A DNA stretch of 64,000 bases, from contig CP116226.1 in the NCBI GenBank assembly GCA_038182865.1, positions 2,542,001 to 2,606,000 on the forward strand. Reading direction: 5' to 3'. The position numbers and the translations under genes were made by a program. The notes below the pieces were generated by a model, which saw nothing but the letters and a program-made list of their open reading frames with translations, ran no database searches and had not been told where the DNA came from. Within the stretch, counting starts at the first letter, position 1. Every line of letters begins with the position of its first letter. Shown here piece by piece: positions 1-8,692 of this stretch. Source of the stretch: Microbacterium enclense (lineage in GTDB: Bacteria; Actinomycetota; Actinomycetes; Actinomycetales; Microbacteriaceae).

Positions 1-1369
1 GTCGCTGCGTCGAGCCCGCGGCATCCTTGTCGGCGTCGCTCTTGTCCTCCTCGACGACGATGGGGTGCGCCTCGGCGTAGGGATCGTGACGGATGCCGGT
101 CACCTGCCACGACACCTTCACCCCGCCGCGGTCGGTGCGGATGTCGAAGGAATTGCCGCCGACCTCGCGCGACACGGCGACCTGGGCGAAGTCGCCGATC
201 ACGGTGAGCTGGTATCGGAAGTCACGATTCAGCGCCTCGAAGTACTCGGGGAGGGCGACGGTCGCGTTGCCCGCGTCGTCGGTGACGGTCGTGCCGTTGT
301 AGACGTTCATCATGTCGGGCGACTCGACGAACGAGTGCGAAAGCCATCTGTTGTCGGGATCGAGCGGGTGATCGATCTTGAACGACCCGGCGCTCTTGCT
401 GAGGGTGCCGTTGACGTGCACGCGTCCCTGGGCGAACATCGCGTAGCCGTCGGGGCTCGAGGTCGTGCCGTACACGCCGTAGTTCTGGCCCGTCGTCCCG
501 ACAGCCGCCCCGTAGAGCCCCCAGGCCGTGCCCTGGCCCCACACCCCGACGTAACCGGAGTCGCCGCGGACGCCGGCCGTCGTTCCGCCACTGCCGTACA
601 CGGAATACTGACCGCCCTCGGCGAGCACGGCCTGCGCGGTACCGGAGACGGAGGCTTGCGCGTGGACGCCGATGCGCCCGGTCCCGCGGACGCCGACCCC
701 GGAGTCCACGTTCGTGTTCGCACCCAAGACCGCCGTGACGCCCGCGGTGGAGCCGTACACGCCGGTGGGCCCCGAGAAGTATCCGCCCGTGTTGTTCCCG
801 TTGCCGATGACCCCGTAGTTGGCCGACGTCCCGAGCACACCCCCCGAGGGGCCCGTGGCGATGACGCCGTAGTAGTTCGTGGAGGTCGCTTGGAGGGCCG
901 TTCCGGACGTGGAGCGCACATCGGCGCCGACACCCGTGGTCGCTTGACCGAAGAGGGCCGTCCCCGCCGTGGCGGTCGCCGAGACACCGCGCGACGTGGT
1001 TCCCCCTGACGTGGAAGCTCGGAGAGCGACGCCCCCGGTGACGACGTGCAGCTTCGCATCGGGGGCGGTGGTCCCGATGCCGATGTTCCCCGTCGGTGCG
1101 ATGCGCATGCGCTCGCTGGTCGTCGTCGAGCCCGTGGCGCAGGTCTTGAAGACGAGCGGCGCGCCGGCGTTCGTGGGCCCGAGGAAGTTCGAGCCGCTCG
1201 TCGTGACCCCCGAGTTCCCGCCCAGCACCCACGCGGTGGTCCCGGGGGCCGCGGCCGCGGGGGAGGCGGCAGCCGTGGCGGCGACCACTCCGGCGGCTCC
1301 TGCCACTGCGGTCGTGAACAGCGCTCGCCTCGGCAGGGCGGCGCCGGAAGGGGCAGGTGGAGTCGACAT
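1..1369 (-). CDS. Tat-exported repeat (tail-fibre/adhesin-like) surface protein, 3' end off window
   Basis: The reading frame opens at ATG 1369, behind a GGGAGA ribosome-binding site, and stays open to base 1, so about 456 residues are seen and the C-terminus is missing. The N-terminus has a twin-arginine signal (PRRALFTT), a hydrophobic stretch and an AAAAP cleavage region, so export by Tat is likely. The middle (about residues 110-330) is a long run of imperfect Gly/Val-rich repeats with YGV, GVYG and GVRG units, as in left-handed beta-helix or trimeric fibre proteins. After that comes a conserved block with SFKIDHPLDPDN, SHSFVESPDMMNVYNG and WQVTG. I know this block from uncharacterised exported proteins and phage-tail-like proteins. 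Function is inferred: a surface fibre or adhesin. The last visible residues are Asp/Lys-rich. It is transcribed towards the left edge. Confidence 0.75.
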   Translation of the reverse strand, partial: MSTPPAPSGAALPRRALFTTAVAGAAGVVAATAAASPAAAAPGTTAWVLGGNSGVTTSGSNFLGPTNAGAPLVFKTCATGSTTTSERMRIAPTGNIGIGTTAPDAKLHVVTGGVALRASTSGGTTSRGVSATATAGTALFGQATTGVGADVRSTSGTALQATSTNYYGVIATGPSGGVLGTSANYGVIGNGNNTGGYFSGPTGVYGSTAGVTAVLGANTNVDSGVGVRGTGRIGVHAQASVSGTAQAVLAEGGQYSVYGSGGTTAGVRGDSGYVGVWGQGTAWGLYGAAVGTTGQNYGVYGTTSSPDGYAMFAQGRVHVNGTLSKSAGSFKIDHPLDPDNRWLSHSFVESPDMMNVYNGTTVTDDAGNATVALPEYFEALNRDFRYQLTVIGDFAQVAVSREVGGNSFDIRTDRGGVKVSWQVTGIRHDPYAEAHPIVVEEDKSDADKDAAGSTQR

Positions 1370-1418
1370 CGATATCTCCCATCGGGTGCGGGTGCCGGGC
1401 GACGCACGGCTGGAGGTG

Positions 1419-1448
1419 ACGCTAGGGGCCTCTTTCCCGCGCCGACAA
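1419..1448 (-). promoter_or_regulatory. Probable promoter of the exported repeat protein
   Basis: On the minus strand a TTGTCG -35 (1443-1448) is followed by an 18-bp gap and a TAGCGT -10 (1419-1424), about 50 bp before the start at 1369. The same TAGCGT hexamer occurs before other minus-strand genes here (9360, 25307). Confidence 0.4.
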
Positions 1449-1553
1449 GAGGGATTCGGCGGATTCGTTCCACGGAGTCGCTCGGCATCGAAGCATCGGC
1501 GGGCACGGTCGCGGGGGCCGCCGTACGCTCGGGAACACATCCCGGGAGGCACC

Positions 1554-2102
1554 ATGACGCTCGTACCCCCTCTTCGCGTCACGCGGCGTCGCATCCGGGT
1601 CTGCCTGGCCGTCGTCGTGTTCGGACTCGTCGTCAGCGGCGTGACCGCCTTCCCCCTGCGCGAAGAGCTGGCCCTGGCGCGTGATGTCCTCGCACACCTG
1701 AACGTCGCGTCGATCCTGCCGGGTGCGGTGTGGTGGGTCGACCGGGTCGCGGAGGGACTGGATGCCACGGCCGTGGCGTACCCGTTCATCGCGTACGGCA
1801 CCGATTGGCTGGCGTTCGCCCACCTCCTCATCGCCCTCGCCTTCATCGGCCCTCTAGTCGACCCGGTACGCAACATCTGGGTCATCGTGTGGGGCCTCAT
1901 CGCGTGCGCGGGCATCCTGCCGCTCGCGGCGATCGCGGGAGGCATCCGGGGGCTGCCCCTCGGATGGCAGCTCATCGACATGTCGTTCGGCGTCCTCGCC
2001 GCCGTGCCGCTCGTCCTCGCGCTCGTGTGGACGCGCCGCGTGGAGAACGCTACCCGGTCGACGGACGGTGTCCGCCCGGGGTCGCGCGAAGCTGCCCGAT
2101 AG
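1554..2102 (+). CDS. Four-TM integral membrane protein, unknown function
   Basis: A 182-residue protein starting at ATG 1554, with GGGAGG ten bases upstream. Hydrophobic segments lie near residues 15-33, 86-103, 108-128 and 139-159, with an Arg-rich N-terminus (TRRRIR) that should stay in the cytoplasm. There is a longer extracytoplasmic loop around residues 34-85. I recognise no catalytic motif. Many actinobacteria encode similar small conserved membrane proteins, but I cannot assign this one to a named family. It is divergent from the exported repeat protein (184 bp apart) and is followed by a second small membrane protein on the same strand. Confidence 0.7.
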   Translation: MTLVPPLRVTRRRIRVCLAVVVFGLVVSGVTAFPLREELALARDVLAHLNVASILPGAVWWVDRVAEGLDATAVAYPFIAYGTDWLAFAHLLIALAFIGPLVDPVRNIWVIVWGLIACAGILPLAAIAGGIRGLPLGWQLIDMSFGVLAAVPLVLALVWTRRVENATRSTDGVRPGSREAAR

Positions 2103-2166
2103 GCTGACGGCACCCGTTCCGCCCCGTGCGGCGGAGTCGTCCCGTCCGCGATCCGCAGGAGTGCCC

Positions 2167-2562
2167 GTGTCGAACGCCCTCGATGCCATCATCGAGATCT
2201 TCACGTGGGTGGGCCTCGGCGGCGGAGCCGTTCTCGCTCTCGTCGCGGTCGTCCTCCTCTTCGCCGACGGCACGTGGGTGCCGGTGCGGGCGGTGGTCGA
2301 GGACGTCGACGGGGGCCGGGTAGTGCGGTGGTTCGACGACCAGGGCGGGGTGAACGAGGCTCCGCTCTCGCCCCACGATGACGCCAAGATCGGCTCCGCC
2401 GACATGGCCGACATCTTCTATCGGCGCGGAAGCGTTCACCGCATGAGGCTGACGCGCTCGTCGCCGGTGGTGCGTTTCGTCTCCCTGCTCGCGGCGGGGA
2501 TTCTCGGCCTCGGGCTCGTCGCCTTCGTTCTCTCGATCGTGCTGCTGTTCGCCCGCGGGTGA
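2167..2562 (+). CDS. Two-TM small membrane protein, unknown function
   Basis: A 131-residue protein. GTG at 2167 is chosen because AGGAG at 2156-2160 lies six bases upstream; an in-frame GTG at 2161 would touch that site. There is one hydrophobic helix near residues 12-33 and another at the very C-terminus (about 107-129). Between them is a soluble, acidic region containing DVDGGRVVRWFDDQGG, which could face either side of the membrane. No known domain is recognised. It follows the four-TM protein by about 65 bp, so the two may be co-transcribed. Confidence 0.65.
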   Translation: MSNALDAIIEIFTWVGLGGGAVLALVAVVLLFADGTWVPVRAVVEDVDGGRVVRWFDDQGGVNEAPLSPHDDAKIGSADMADIFYRRGSVHRMRLTRSSPVVRFVSLLAAGILGLGLVAFVLSIVLLFARG

Positions 2563-2709
2563 CGAACGGAACACGAGGGCGCCGCCGACGTGCTGTTCGG
2601 CACGTCCGTCGTGCGGTCGCTCTCCGTCCCTCTTCGCGTACGACGCCGATGCGCCCATCCGGTGGCCGTCGAGGGCGTCGACGCGCACGAGCGCGCGTAG
2701 GCTCGAGGC

Positions 2710-3288
2710 ATGACCCGGGCGCTGTTCATCGTCGACGTTCAGAACGACTTCACCGAGCACGGTGCGCTCGGCGTCGACGGGGGCGACGCGGTCGCCGCCC
2801 GCATCTCCCACTACCTGGGCGCCCATGCCGACGAGTACACCGTGGTCGTCGCGTCGCGCGACTGGCACCACGGCGACGACGACAACGGCGGACACTTCTC
2901 TGAGACGCCGGACTTCGTCGACACCTGGCCGGTGCACTGCGTCGCCGGCACCGAGGGGGCCGAGTACGACGCGGTGTTCGATCCGACGCGAGTGACACAT
3001 CACCTGAAGAAGGGGCAGGGTCGGCCGGCGTACTCGCTGTTCGAGGGCATCTCCGACGACGGCGAGACAGCAGCCGATATCCTCGACGCCCACGGCATCC
3101 GTGACATCGATATCGCCGGGATCGCCACCGACTACTGCGTGCGCGCGTCCGCTCTCGACGCCCTCGCGGCCGGGCGCACCGTGCGCGTGCTCACCGACCT
3201 GGTGGCCGGCGTGCATCCCGCCTCGAGCGCCGCTGCCCTGGACGAGATCCAGAGTGCGGGTGCGGTGTTGACGACCTCAGACGTCTAG
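2710..3288 (+). CDS. pncA: Nicotinamidase / pyrazinamidase (isochorismatase fold)
   Basis: A 192-residue cytosolic enzyme that hydrolyses nicotinamide to nicotinate and ammonia in NAD salvage. The catalytic triad is visible: Asp9 (IVDVQNDF), Lys100 or Lys101 (LKKGQ) and Cys143 (TDYCVRA). The metal-site residues Asp51, His53, His62 and His76 match the spacing of mycobacterial PncA (Asp49, His51, His57, His71). Length is normal for the family. The cis-peptide region before the Cys (GIATDYC) is also typical. It stands alone and runs convergently into the PAS kinase gene, with the two 3' ends overlapping by 12 bp (3277-3288). Confidence 0.93.
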   Translation: MTRALFIVDVQNDFTEHGALGVDGGDAVAARISHYLGAHADEYTVVVASRDWHHGDDDNGGHFSETPDFVDTWPVHCVAGTEGAEYDAVFDPTRVTHHLKKGQGRPAYSLFEGISDDGETAADILDAHGIRDIDIAGIATDYCVRASALDALAAGRTVRVLTDLVAGVHPASSAAALDEIQSAGAVLTTSDV

Positions 3289-4383
3289 ATCGTCCGCGCG
3301 CGGGATCGTGATGGTCACGCGTGTGCCTTCTCCCGGTTCGCTCGCGATGCGCAGAACGCCGTGGTGTTCTGACACCACGTGCTGGACGCTTGCGAGGCCG
3401 ATACCGGATCCACCGTCGTTCGCGTCGGCGAATCGTCCGCGTTCACCCTCGGCGACGATCGTCCGCAGGTCGTCGGGATGGATGCCACGCCCCCGGTCGC
3501 TCACCGAGACCACCGCTCCCTCATCCGTTTCGTACACCTCGACCGTGATCTCGTCGTCGGAGTACTTGGCGGCGTTCTCGAGGACGTTCGCCACAGCCCG
3601 GCGCAGACCCAGCACGTCGCCCACGATGGGAACGGCATCCATGCGACCGTAGACGACGCGCCCGGGGCACTCCCCGGGGAGGACCAGGGCGACAGCCCCC
3701 TGCGCGATGAGATCCAGCGTCGCCGGATGCCGGCCACGTTCGGGGCGTGCGGCAGCGTCGGTCAACAGAGCCTGTGCCATCGCGACGAGATGATCGCTCG
3801 CCTCCGAGGCCAGCCGCAGCAGATGGTGGTCGGCGGGGAGGTCTTCCTCAAGCAGGTCGAGGTAGCCGCGCAGTGCGGTGACGGGCGACAGGAGATCGTG
3901 GGCGAATGTGCGTTGCCGAGCGGCGTGCTCGTCGGCGGCCCGCTTCTCGGCGGTGAGGTCGCGCACGAGCTTGACGAAACCCAGTACCTGGCCCTGGTCG
4001 TTGCGGATGGCCGAGATCGTCACTCGCGCCCAGAACTCGCTCCCGTCGCTTCGCACCCGCCATCCGGTGTCTTCGACGTGGCCGTCCCGTTGAGCCGCGG
4101 CGAGGAGCTGGTCGGGTACACCGCGTCGCCGATCCTCCTCGCGGTAGAACCGCGAGAAGTGGGAACCGAGGATCTCCCCTTCGGCGTATCCCTTGATGCG
4201 TTCAGCCCCGAGGTTCCAGCCGCGGACGATTCCGCCGCCGTCGAGCTTCACGATCGCGAAGAGGTCGACCTGGTCGTCCCAATCGAGGGGGAGGGTTCGG
4301 CGGAAGCTGGCGAGGGGACGCTCCTCGCCCTCGGACGCGACCGGGGGCGGGAAATCGGGCGGCCCCTGCACCGGGGCGCTCAT
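3277..4383 (-). CDS. PAS-domain sensor histidine kinase (soluble)
   Basis: A 368-residue kinase from ATG 4383. A PAS domain covers about residues 38-145 (GWNLGAERIKGY, then an RDLTAEKRA linker). The dimerisation box has phosphoacceptor His162 (FAHDLLSPVTALRG). The ATPase domain has an N box at Asn270 (NVLENAAKYS), G1 (DRGRGI, about 296-301) and G2 (GGSGIGLAS, about 324-332). No transmembrane segment is visible, so it probably senses a cytoplasmic signal such as redox state or a small ligand. No response regulator is adjacent. It lies 118 bp downstream of the molybdopterin oxidoreductase on the same strand. A longer GTG start at 4470 is possible but lacks a ribosome-binding site. A 14-codon ORF overlaps the chosen start. 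Confidence 0.85.
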   Translation of the reverse strand: MSAPVQGPPDFPPPVASEGEERPLASFRRTLPLDWDDQVDLFAIVKLDGGGIVRGWNLGAERIKGYAEGEILGSHFSRFYREEDRRRGVPDQLLAAAQRDGHVEDTGWRVRSDGSEFWARVTISAIRNDQGQVLGFVKLVRDLTAEKRAADEHAARQRTFAHDLLSPVTALRGYLDLLEEDLPADHHLLRLASEASDHLVAMAQALLTDAAARPERGRHPATLDLIAQGAVALVLPGECPGRVVYGRMDAVPIVGDVLGLRRAVANVLENAAKYSDDEITVEVYETDEGAVVSVSDRGRGIHPDDLRTIVAEGERGRFADANDGGSGIGLASVQHVVSEHHGVLRIASEPGEGTRVTITIPRADDLDV

Positions 4384-4501
4384 CCGCGCACGTCGCAAGG
4401 TTCGGGAATGCTTGCTGAAGGCATTCTCCGATCTTGGCGCGCGGGGGCTTCCGGCACCAGAGCTTGACACGGCGGCACGGGTGAGCGGTCCACGTCGTGC
4501 G

Positions 4502-6088
4502 TCAGCTCACGGTCACCAGCGTGCGCTGCCAGCCGCTCGATCCGTTCGGCGCGATGGCGGCCTGCTCCTGCACCTGCAGGTTGCCCTCCTTGTCGGTGGC
4601 CCGCACGACGATGTAGTGCGACCCGGCGTCGGCGTTCCAGTCGAGCTTCCACTGCACCCACGACTGGTCGTTGATCGGGCTCGAGAGGGTCGCCTGCTGC
4701 CACTCGCCGTCATCGATGCTGACCTCGACCTTCTCGACGCCGACGGGCTGCGCCCATGCCATGCCGGCGATGACCACGGCGCCCGCCGAGACCGGAGTGC
4801 CGATCTTCGGCGTGTCCACTCGCGACGACATCTTGATCGGGGCCTCGGCCGAGTAGCCGCGCGGGGTCCAATACGCCTCGTCCTTGTCGAAGCGCGTCAC
4901 GGTGAGCTTCGTGACCCACTTGGTCGCCGAAACGTATCCGTACAGGCCCGGGACGACCATCCGCACGGGGAAGCCGTGCTCGAACGGCAGCGGTTCGCCG
5001 TTCATGGCCACCGCGAAGATGGCATCGAGGTTGTCGTCGGTCAGCGAGGAGAGGGGAGTGGATGCCGTGTACCCGTCGACGCTCTCGGACAGCACCATGT
5101 CGGCGTCGCCCTGCGGTCCGGCCATACGCAGGACGTCGCGGATCGGTACTCCCGTCCAGATGGCGTTTCCGACCAGGTCGCCGCCGACCTCGTTGGAAAC
5201 GCACGTGAGGGTGACGCCGTACTCGTCCAAGCCCATGCCGACCAGGTCGTCGAAGCTCAGCTCGACCGGGGTGTCGACCATTCCCTCGATCGACAGGCGC
5301 CACGTCGTGGGATCGACGTTGGGGACCGTGAGCGCGGTGTCGACGCGGTAGAAGTCCGCGTTGGGCGTGATGATCGGGGTCAGCCCCGGAACGCCGAGAT
5401 CGGCGCCGGCGGGAACCGTGACGGTGCTGCGTGCTGCGGGGATACGGAGGGCGTCGCGCGCGGCCGCGACCGACGCGGTCGCGACGTTGACGATACGAGC
5501 TCCCACACCCACGACGATCGCCCCGGCAGCGACGATGCCCGACAGGACGAAGAAGCCGCGCCGGTTCACGCCGGCCGCCGCCGCATCATCCGCGGCGGCC
5601 GCCTGCGTCCAGCGACGCAGCCGACGGCTCAGCACGAGCAACACGCCCACCCCGACGATCGTGCCGACGACCGGTGGGAGCCAGGCGAGCGCGCCGGCTC
5701 CGGCCCTCGTCACGATCGCGGCTGTGGCGAGCGCCCCGCCGACTCCGAGGAGGACCGCGCCGACCGGGCGGAAACGGTACTGCAGGTAGCCGGCGATCGC
5801 CGCGGCGACGACCGCGCCGAGACCCACTCCGACCAGGAGGGCGACCTTGTCGGTCTCGCCGAACAGCGTGATCGCGAGTTCTTTCAGCGGGCGCGGCACG
5901 ATGTCGACGATGAACGACCCGACGGCGAGGACGGGACTGGCGGCGCGCGCGAAGATCGCGGCGAGCAGTTCAGCGCTGCCGAGGAGGGCGAGCGCCGACA
6001 CGATGCCCGCCAGCGACCCCCAGATCCAGGCGCGCGGAGGCCGGACGGGGCGCGCGGTGACGGGGTCGGCTGCGGTGTCGGTGGTCAT
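4502..6088 (-). CDS. Membrane-anchored molybdopterin-dependent oxidoreductase (sulfite oxidase family)
   Basis: A 528-residue protein, starting at ATG 6088 behind AGAGGGA. Residues 20-160 hold four or five transmembrane helices. Another hydrophobic helix follows an NRRGFFVLSG motif (about 175-200), which resembles a Tat signal embedded after the helices. The catalytic domain (about 215-430) has the SUOX fold, with Cys296 in VTLTCVSNEVGG as the expected molybdenum ligand and conserved HGFPVRMVVPG and YSATKWV-like motifs. The C-terminal part (about 435-528) is the Ig-like Mo-co dimerisation domain. The catalytic part should act outside the membrane. The substrate is unknown; relatives oxidise sulfite or reduce sulfoxides. 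An AraC regulator lies upstream and a PAS kinase downstream. Confidence 0.88.
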   Translation of the reverse strand: MTTDTAADPVTARPVRPPRAWIWGSLAGIVSALALLGSAELLAAIFARAASPVLAVGSFIVDIVPRPLKELAITLFGETDKVALLVGVGLGAVVAAAIAGYLQYRFRPVGAVLLGVGGALATAAIVTRAGAGALAWLPPVVGTIVGVGVLLVLSRRLRRWTQAAAADDAAAAGVNRRGFFVLSGIVAAGAIVVGVGARIVNVATASVAAARDALRIPAARSTVTVPAGADLGVPGLTPIITPNADFYRVDTALTVPNVDPTTWRLSIEGMVDTPVELSFDDLVGMGLDEYGVTLTCVSNEVGGDLVGNAIWTGVPIRDVLRMAGPQGDADMVLSESVDGYTASTPLSSLTDDNLDAIFAVAMNGEPLPFEHGFPVRMVVPGLYGYVSATKWVTKLTVTRFDKDEAYWTPRGYSAEAPIKMSSRVDTPKIGTPVSAGAVVIAGMAWAQPVGVEKVEVSIDDGEWQQATLSSPINDQSWVQWKLDWNADAGSHYIVVRATDKEGNLQVQEQAAIAPNGSSGWQRTLVTVS

Positions 6089-6183
6089 GGCGTCCCTCTT
6101 CTTCGTCGACCGACGGCGCGCGAATCCCGCTCCGTCTGTCGTCTATTCGGCGCGGCGGAGAGAACGGATGGTGCGCCGCTGTC

Positions 6184-7059
6184 TTACGAGGGCGGAGTGT
6201 TCGCGTCGTCCGACTGTGCGAACTCGCGCAGGGCTCGACGCATGCTCGCAACACTTCCGAACCCCGCGTCTCGGGCGCTTCGCGCCGCGGTGTAGCGGTG
6301 GGCGGAGGGGGAGGAGAGGAGCGCCGCGGCGGTGCCGGCCCGAGCCCGGCGAAGTTCGAGGGCGATCGAGGAACCCGCGCGGGAGAAGGCGCGTTGCAGG
6401 GTGCGAAGCGGGACGCCCAGGGCGGTGGCGATGCTGTCGGGCGTCGTGGAGGGATCGAAGTGCGTCTCGGTGATGAGGGTTCGGGCGCGCTCGAGCGGCG
6501 TCACGGCGCCGGGACCGGGCGTCTCGACGTCGACCGGGAGTTGGATGATGCTTCGCGACATCATGTGGATCACATCGATGACCCGCGGATCGAGGTACCC
6601 CCCGCTGGCGTCGGAGGCGTCGAACGCGCGCATCAACGCCAGGTCGAGCGAGGTTCCCAGAATGGAGCTCGTCCTGACCTGGGTGATGCCGCCGGTGCGC
6701 GCGGAGACCTGCAGGTTCAACTCACGGATGACGGAAGCCTGGGAGACGGCGATGATGACGTCGGTCTCCGATTCCGACATCAGGTGCATTCGCGGCTCCT
6801 GCACGACGACCAGGCCTCGAGCGGGAACGCGGGCCACCGCGTCGCCCACGTGGACGGAGAGGGGGCCGCGGAGCGAGGAGAAGAGGAAGACCTCGTCGTC
6901 GTCCGGTTCGAGGCGACTGATGGTGGCTGCCCGGAGAGCCCCGATCCGATAGAGGTTCGTCCGCCGGATGACGATGTGGCTCACCCGAGGCGTTTGCCCC
7001 GGAGGCATTCCGATGCCGATGTTTCCTTTGTAGTGACGTCGGTGTGCCTCTGGCGGCAT
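6184..7059 (-). CDS. AraC-family transcriptional regulator
   Basis: A 291-residue protein. ATG 7059 is preceded by AGGGAGA at good spacing, which favours it over the internal ATG at 7008. The first 180 residues resemble the ligand-binding half of AraC-like regulators (AraC_binding_2 type; FLFSSLRGPLSVHVG). The C-terminal 100 residues hold the double helix-turn-helix, with a first helix pair in GVPLRTLQRAFSRAG and a second in ARDAGFGSVASMRRALREF. The gene lies 95 bp upstream of the molybdopterin oxidoreductase on the same strand, so local control of that gene is plausible. The inducer is unknown. Confidence 0.87.
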   Translation of the reverse strand: MPPEAHRRHYKGNIGIGMPPGQTPRVSHIVIRRTNLYRIGALRAATISRLEPDDDEVFLFSSLRGPLSVHVGDAVARVPARGLVVVQEPRMHLMSESETDVIIAVSQASVIRELNLQVSARTGGITQVRTSSILGTSLDLALMRAFDASDASGGYLDPRVIDVIHMMSRSIIQLPVDVETPGPGAVTPLERARTLITETHFDPSTTPDSIATALGVPLRTLQRAFSRAGSSIALELRRARAGTAAALLSSPSAHRYTAARSARDAGFGSVASMRRALREFAQSDDANTPPS

Positions 7060-7138
7060 TCGCTCTCCCTGGTTCTCGAGTGCGCGGTCATCTCATCATC
7101 GGTGTGGATCGACGGTCCCCAGCAATCGGGGGGTGGCC

Positions 7139-7783
7139 TCACTCCAACCACCCCAGGTCCAGGAGGGCGTCTCGCAGGGCGTCCCGATTGCCCGTGTACC
7201 GCGCGCCGACCTTGGCGCGGATGTTCCTCAAATGCGCGTGCACGGTGTGGATGCTGATCCCCAGAGCGAGCGACGCCTCCTCGACGCTGAGGGGTGTCTC
7301 TGTGCACAGCAAGCGCGCCACCTCCCGCTCGCGCGCGGTGAGCGCCGATCGGTTCGGCATGGGCGGAACGTGCCACCGTGCGAGAGCGGGGGAGAAGGCC
7401 TGGGGCGTCGCGCGCACGGGCGACGACAGCCCCCGTCGGACGAGGTCGATGAGCACGCGGATGTCTGCGCGGATGTCGAAGAGGGCCCAGACGCCGAACC
7501 TCGTCGCCAGATCCGACAGCTCTGCGCCCGCCGTCGTGTCGTAGCCGAGGATGATCCGGGCACCGCGGATGCTCAGTCGGCGGAGCACGCGCGGCAGGGT
7601 GTTGGGCGGCTCGTGGGCGCCGAGGAAGACGATGACCATCGCCCCCTCCGGTTCTTCCGGGTCTCCGGTGGCCACCGGCCAGGGCACGGTGGCAGCGAGG
7701 TGTTCCGCGACCGCGGTCCGCGCCATTCGATGGGATCCGACCACCCAGATGGGCGCATTTTCGGGGGATCTCGGCGGCGGCAC
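7139..7783 (-). CDS. LuxR-type HTH regulator with degenerate receiver-like N-terminus
   Basis: A 214-residue protein from GTG 7783; an internal start is possible because the open frame extends far upstream without sense. The C-terminal 65 residues are a clear LuxR/GerE helix-turn-helix (LTAREREVARLLCTE, then LGISIHTVHAHLRNIRAKVG). The N-terminal 130 residues look like a response-regulator fold (VIVFLGAHEP, then GARIILGYD), but the phosphorylatable Asp pocket is not obvious. Signalling may therefore be phosphate-independent. The C-terminus ends in a DALLDLGWLE motif. That matches RRLIDGGWMD in the divergent neighbour at 7839, so the two appear to be paralogs sharing a 55-bp promoter region. 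Confidence 0.75.
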   Translation of the reverse strand: MPPPRSPENAPIWVVGSHRMARTAVAEHLAATVPWPVATGDPEEPEGAMVIVFLGAHEPPNTLPRVLRRLSIRGARIILGYDTTAGAELSDLATRFGVWALFDIRADIRVLIDLVRRGLSSPVRATPQAFSPALARWHVPPMPNRSALTAREREVARLLCTETPLSVEEASLALGISIHTVHAHLRNIRAKVGARYTGNRDALRDALLDLGWLE

Positions 7784-7838
7784 GGCTGTTACGATCCCGC
7801 CATGATCTCGGGGGGGGACGACGACGGCGAGTGTCGAC

Positions 7839-8498
7839 GTGGTCGATGATGTTCTGGCGCTGGGCGCGGCTTTGCGATCCGCGACGGTCTTGCGGCACGC
7901 ACCCATCCGCGTGCGCACGGTGGCGCCCACCTGGGTGCAGTACGGGGCGGAGGTCTCCGACGTCGCGCGGTTCGTGGTCGTTCGCGCCGAGCTCGTCGAC
8001 CACGTGCCGACGGTGCTGAAGGTCCGCGCTCTCCGCGCGGCCGGGGCGCGGCCTGTCGTCGTCAGCGACGACCCCGACGATGCCCACCGTGCACGCTTGC
8101 GCGAAGCCCGGGCGGAAGCCGTCCTGACGCGCGAGAACGATCTCGACGACCTCCTGGGAGTGCTGCAGGAAGAGGTCACGCCGCCCGAGGTGGAGGCCCC
8201 TGTCGAGCTTCCTCCGACGCACCTGTCTGATCGCCAGCTCCAGCTCGCTTGCTTGTACTGCAGCCACGGTGCGCCCTCGGCGAAGCACTTGGCCCGGTGG
8301 CTCGGGCTCCCGGTCTCATCCGTTCGGACGAATTTGCAACGCGCGCGACACGCGTTGGGCGCGTCCGATCGCGGTGAGTTGCGCCGACGCCTGATCGACG
8401 GCGGGTGGATGGACGGCCAGTCCGAGCGGCGTGCAGGGAATCTCATCGCTGTATCACCCCCTGCTGCTGAGTTGTTCTCGGCTGTTCACCCCGGTTGA
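7839..8498 (+). CDS. Receiver-like/HTH regulator, paralog of the divergent neighbour
   Basis: A 219-residue protein starting at GTG 7839, with GGCGAG seven bases upstream. Residues 1-115 resemble a degenerate receiver domain (VARFVVVRAELV, then AGARPVVVSDDPDDA). Residues 130-190 form a LuxR/sigma4-like HTH (LSDRQLQLACLYCSHG, then LGLPVSSVRTNLQRARHALG). The order of parts and the C-terminal RRRLIDGGWMD signature parallel the protein encoded divergently at 7139-7783. No kinase is adjacent. The targets are unknown. The gene is closed by a strong hairpin at 8636-8685. Confidence 0.7.
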   Translation: MVDDVLALGAALRSATVLRHAPIRVRTVAPTWVQYGAEVSDVARFVVVRAELVDHVPTVLKVRALRAAGARPVVVSDDPDDAHRARLREARAEAVLTRENDLDDLLGVLQEEVTPPEVEAPVELPPTHLSDRQLQLACLYCSHGAPSAKHLARWLGLPVSSVRTNLQRARHALGASDRGELRRRLIDGGWMDGQSERRAGNLIAVSPPAAELFSAVHPG

Positions 8499-8635
8499 CC
8501 CGTACGCCCACCCGGGGTGGCCCGTGGTGCGTTTCTAGCAACTTCGATCGCTCGGGGGCGTCGTGACGCCTGGTGAACGACGACTGGCGCGAAATGGACG
8601 GGCCGCACGGGGTTGCGAAACGAGCCGGAGAAGCG

Positions 8636-8685
8636 GTCACCCCGCCGCGACGGCCATGTCTGGCGGCACGTCGCGGCGGGGTGAC
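8636..8685. terminator. Bidirectional hairpin terminator
   Basis: A perfect 17-bp inverted repeat (8636-8652 and 8669-8685, arm starting GTCACCCCGCCGCGACG) around a 16-base loop. It lies between the convergent ends of the HTH gene (8498) and the Tat-secreted protein (8693). There is no U-tract, as is usual in high-GC actinobacteria. Confidence 0.75.
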
Positions 8686-8692
8686 AGGTGCC

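Noticed and set aside
4193..6295. A 700-codon plus-strand open frame opposite the molybdopterin oxidoreductase
   Set aside because: Shadow frame with no domain signal; the minus-strand frame has clear family motifs.
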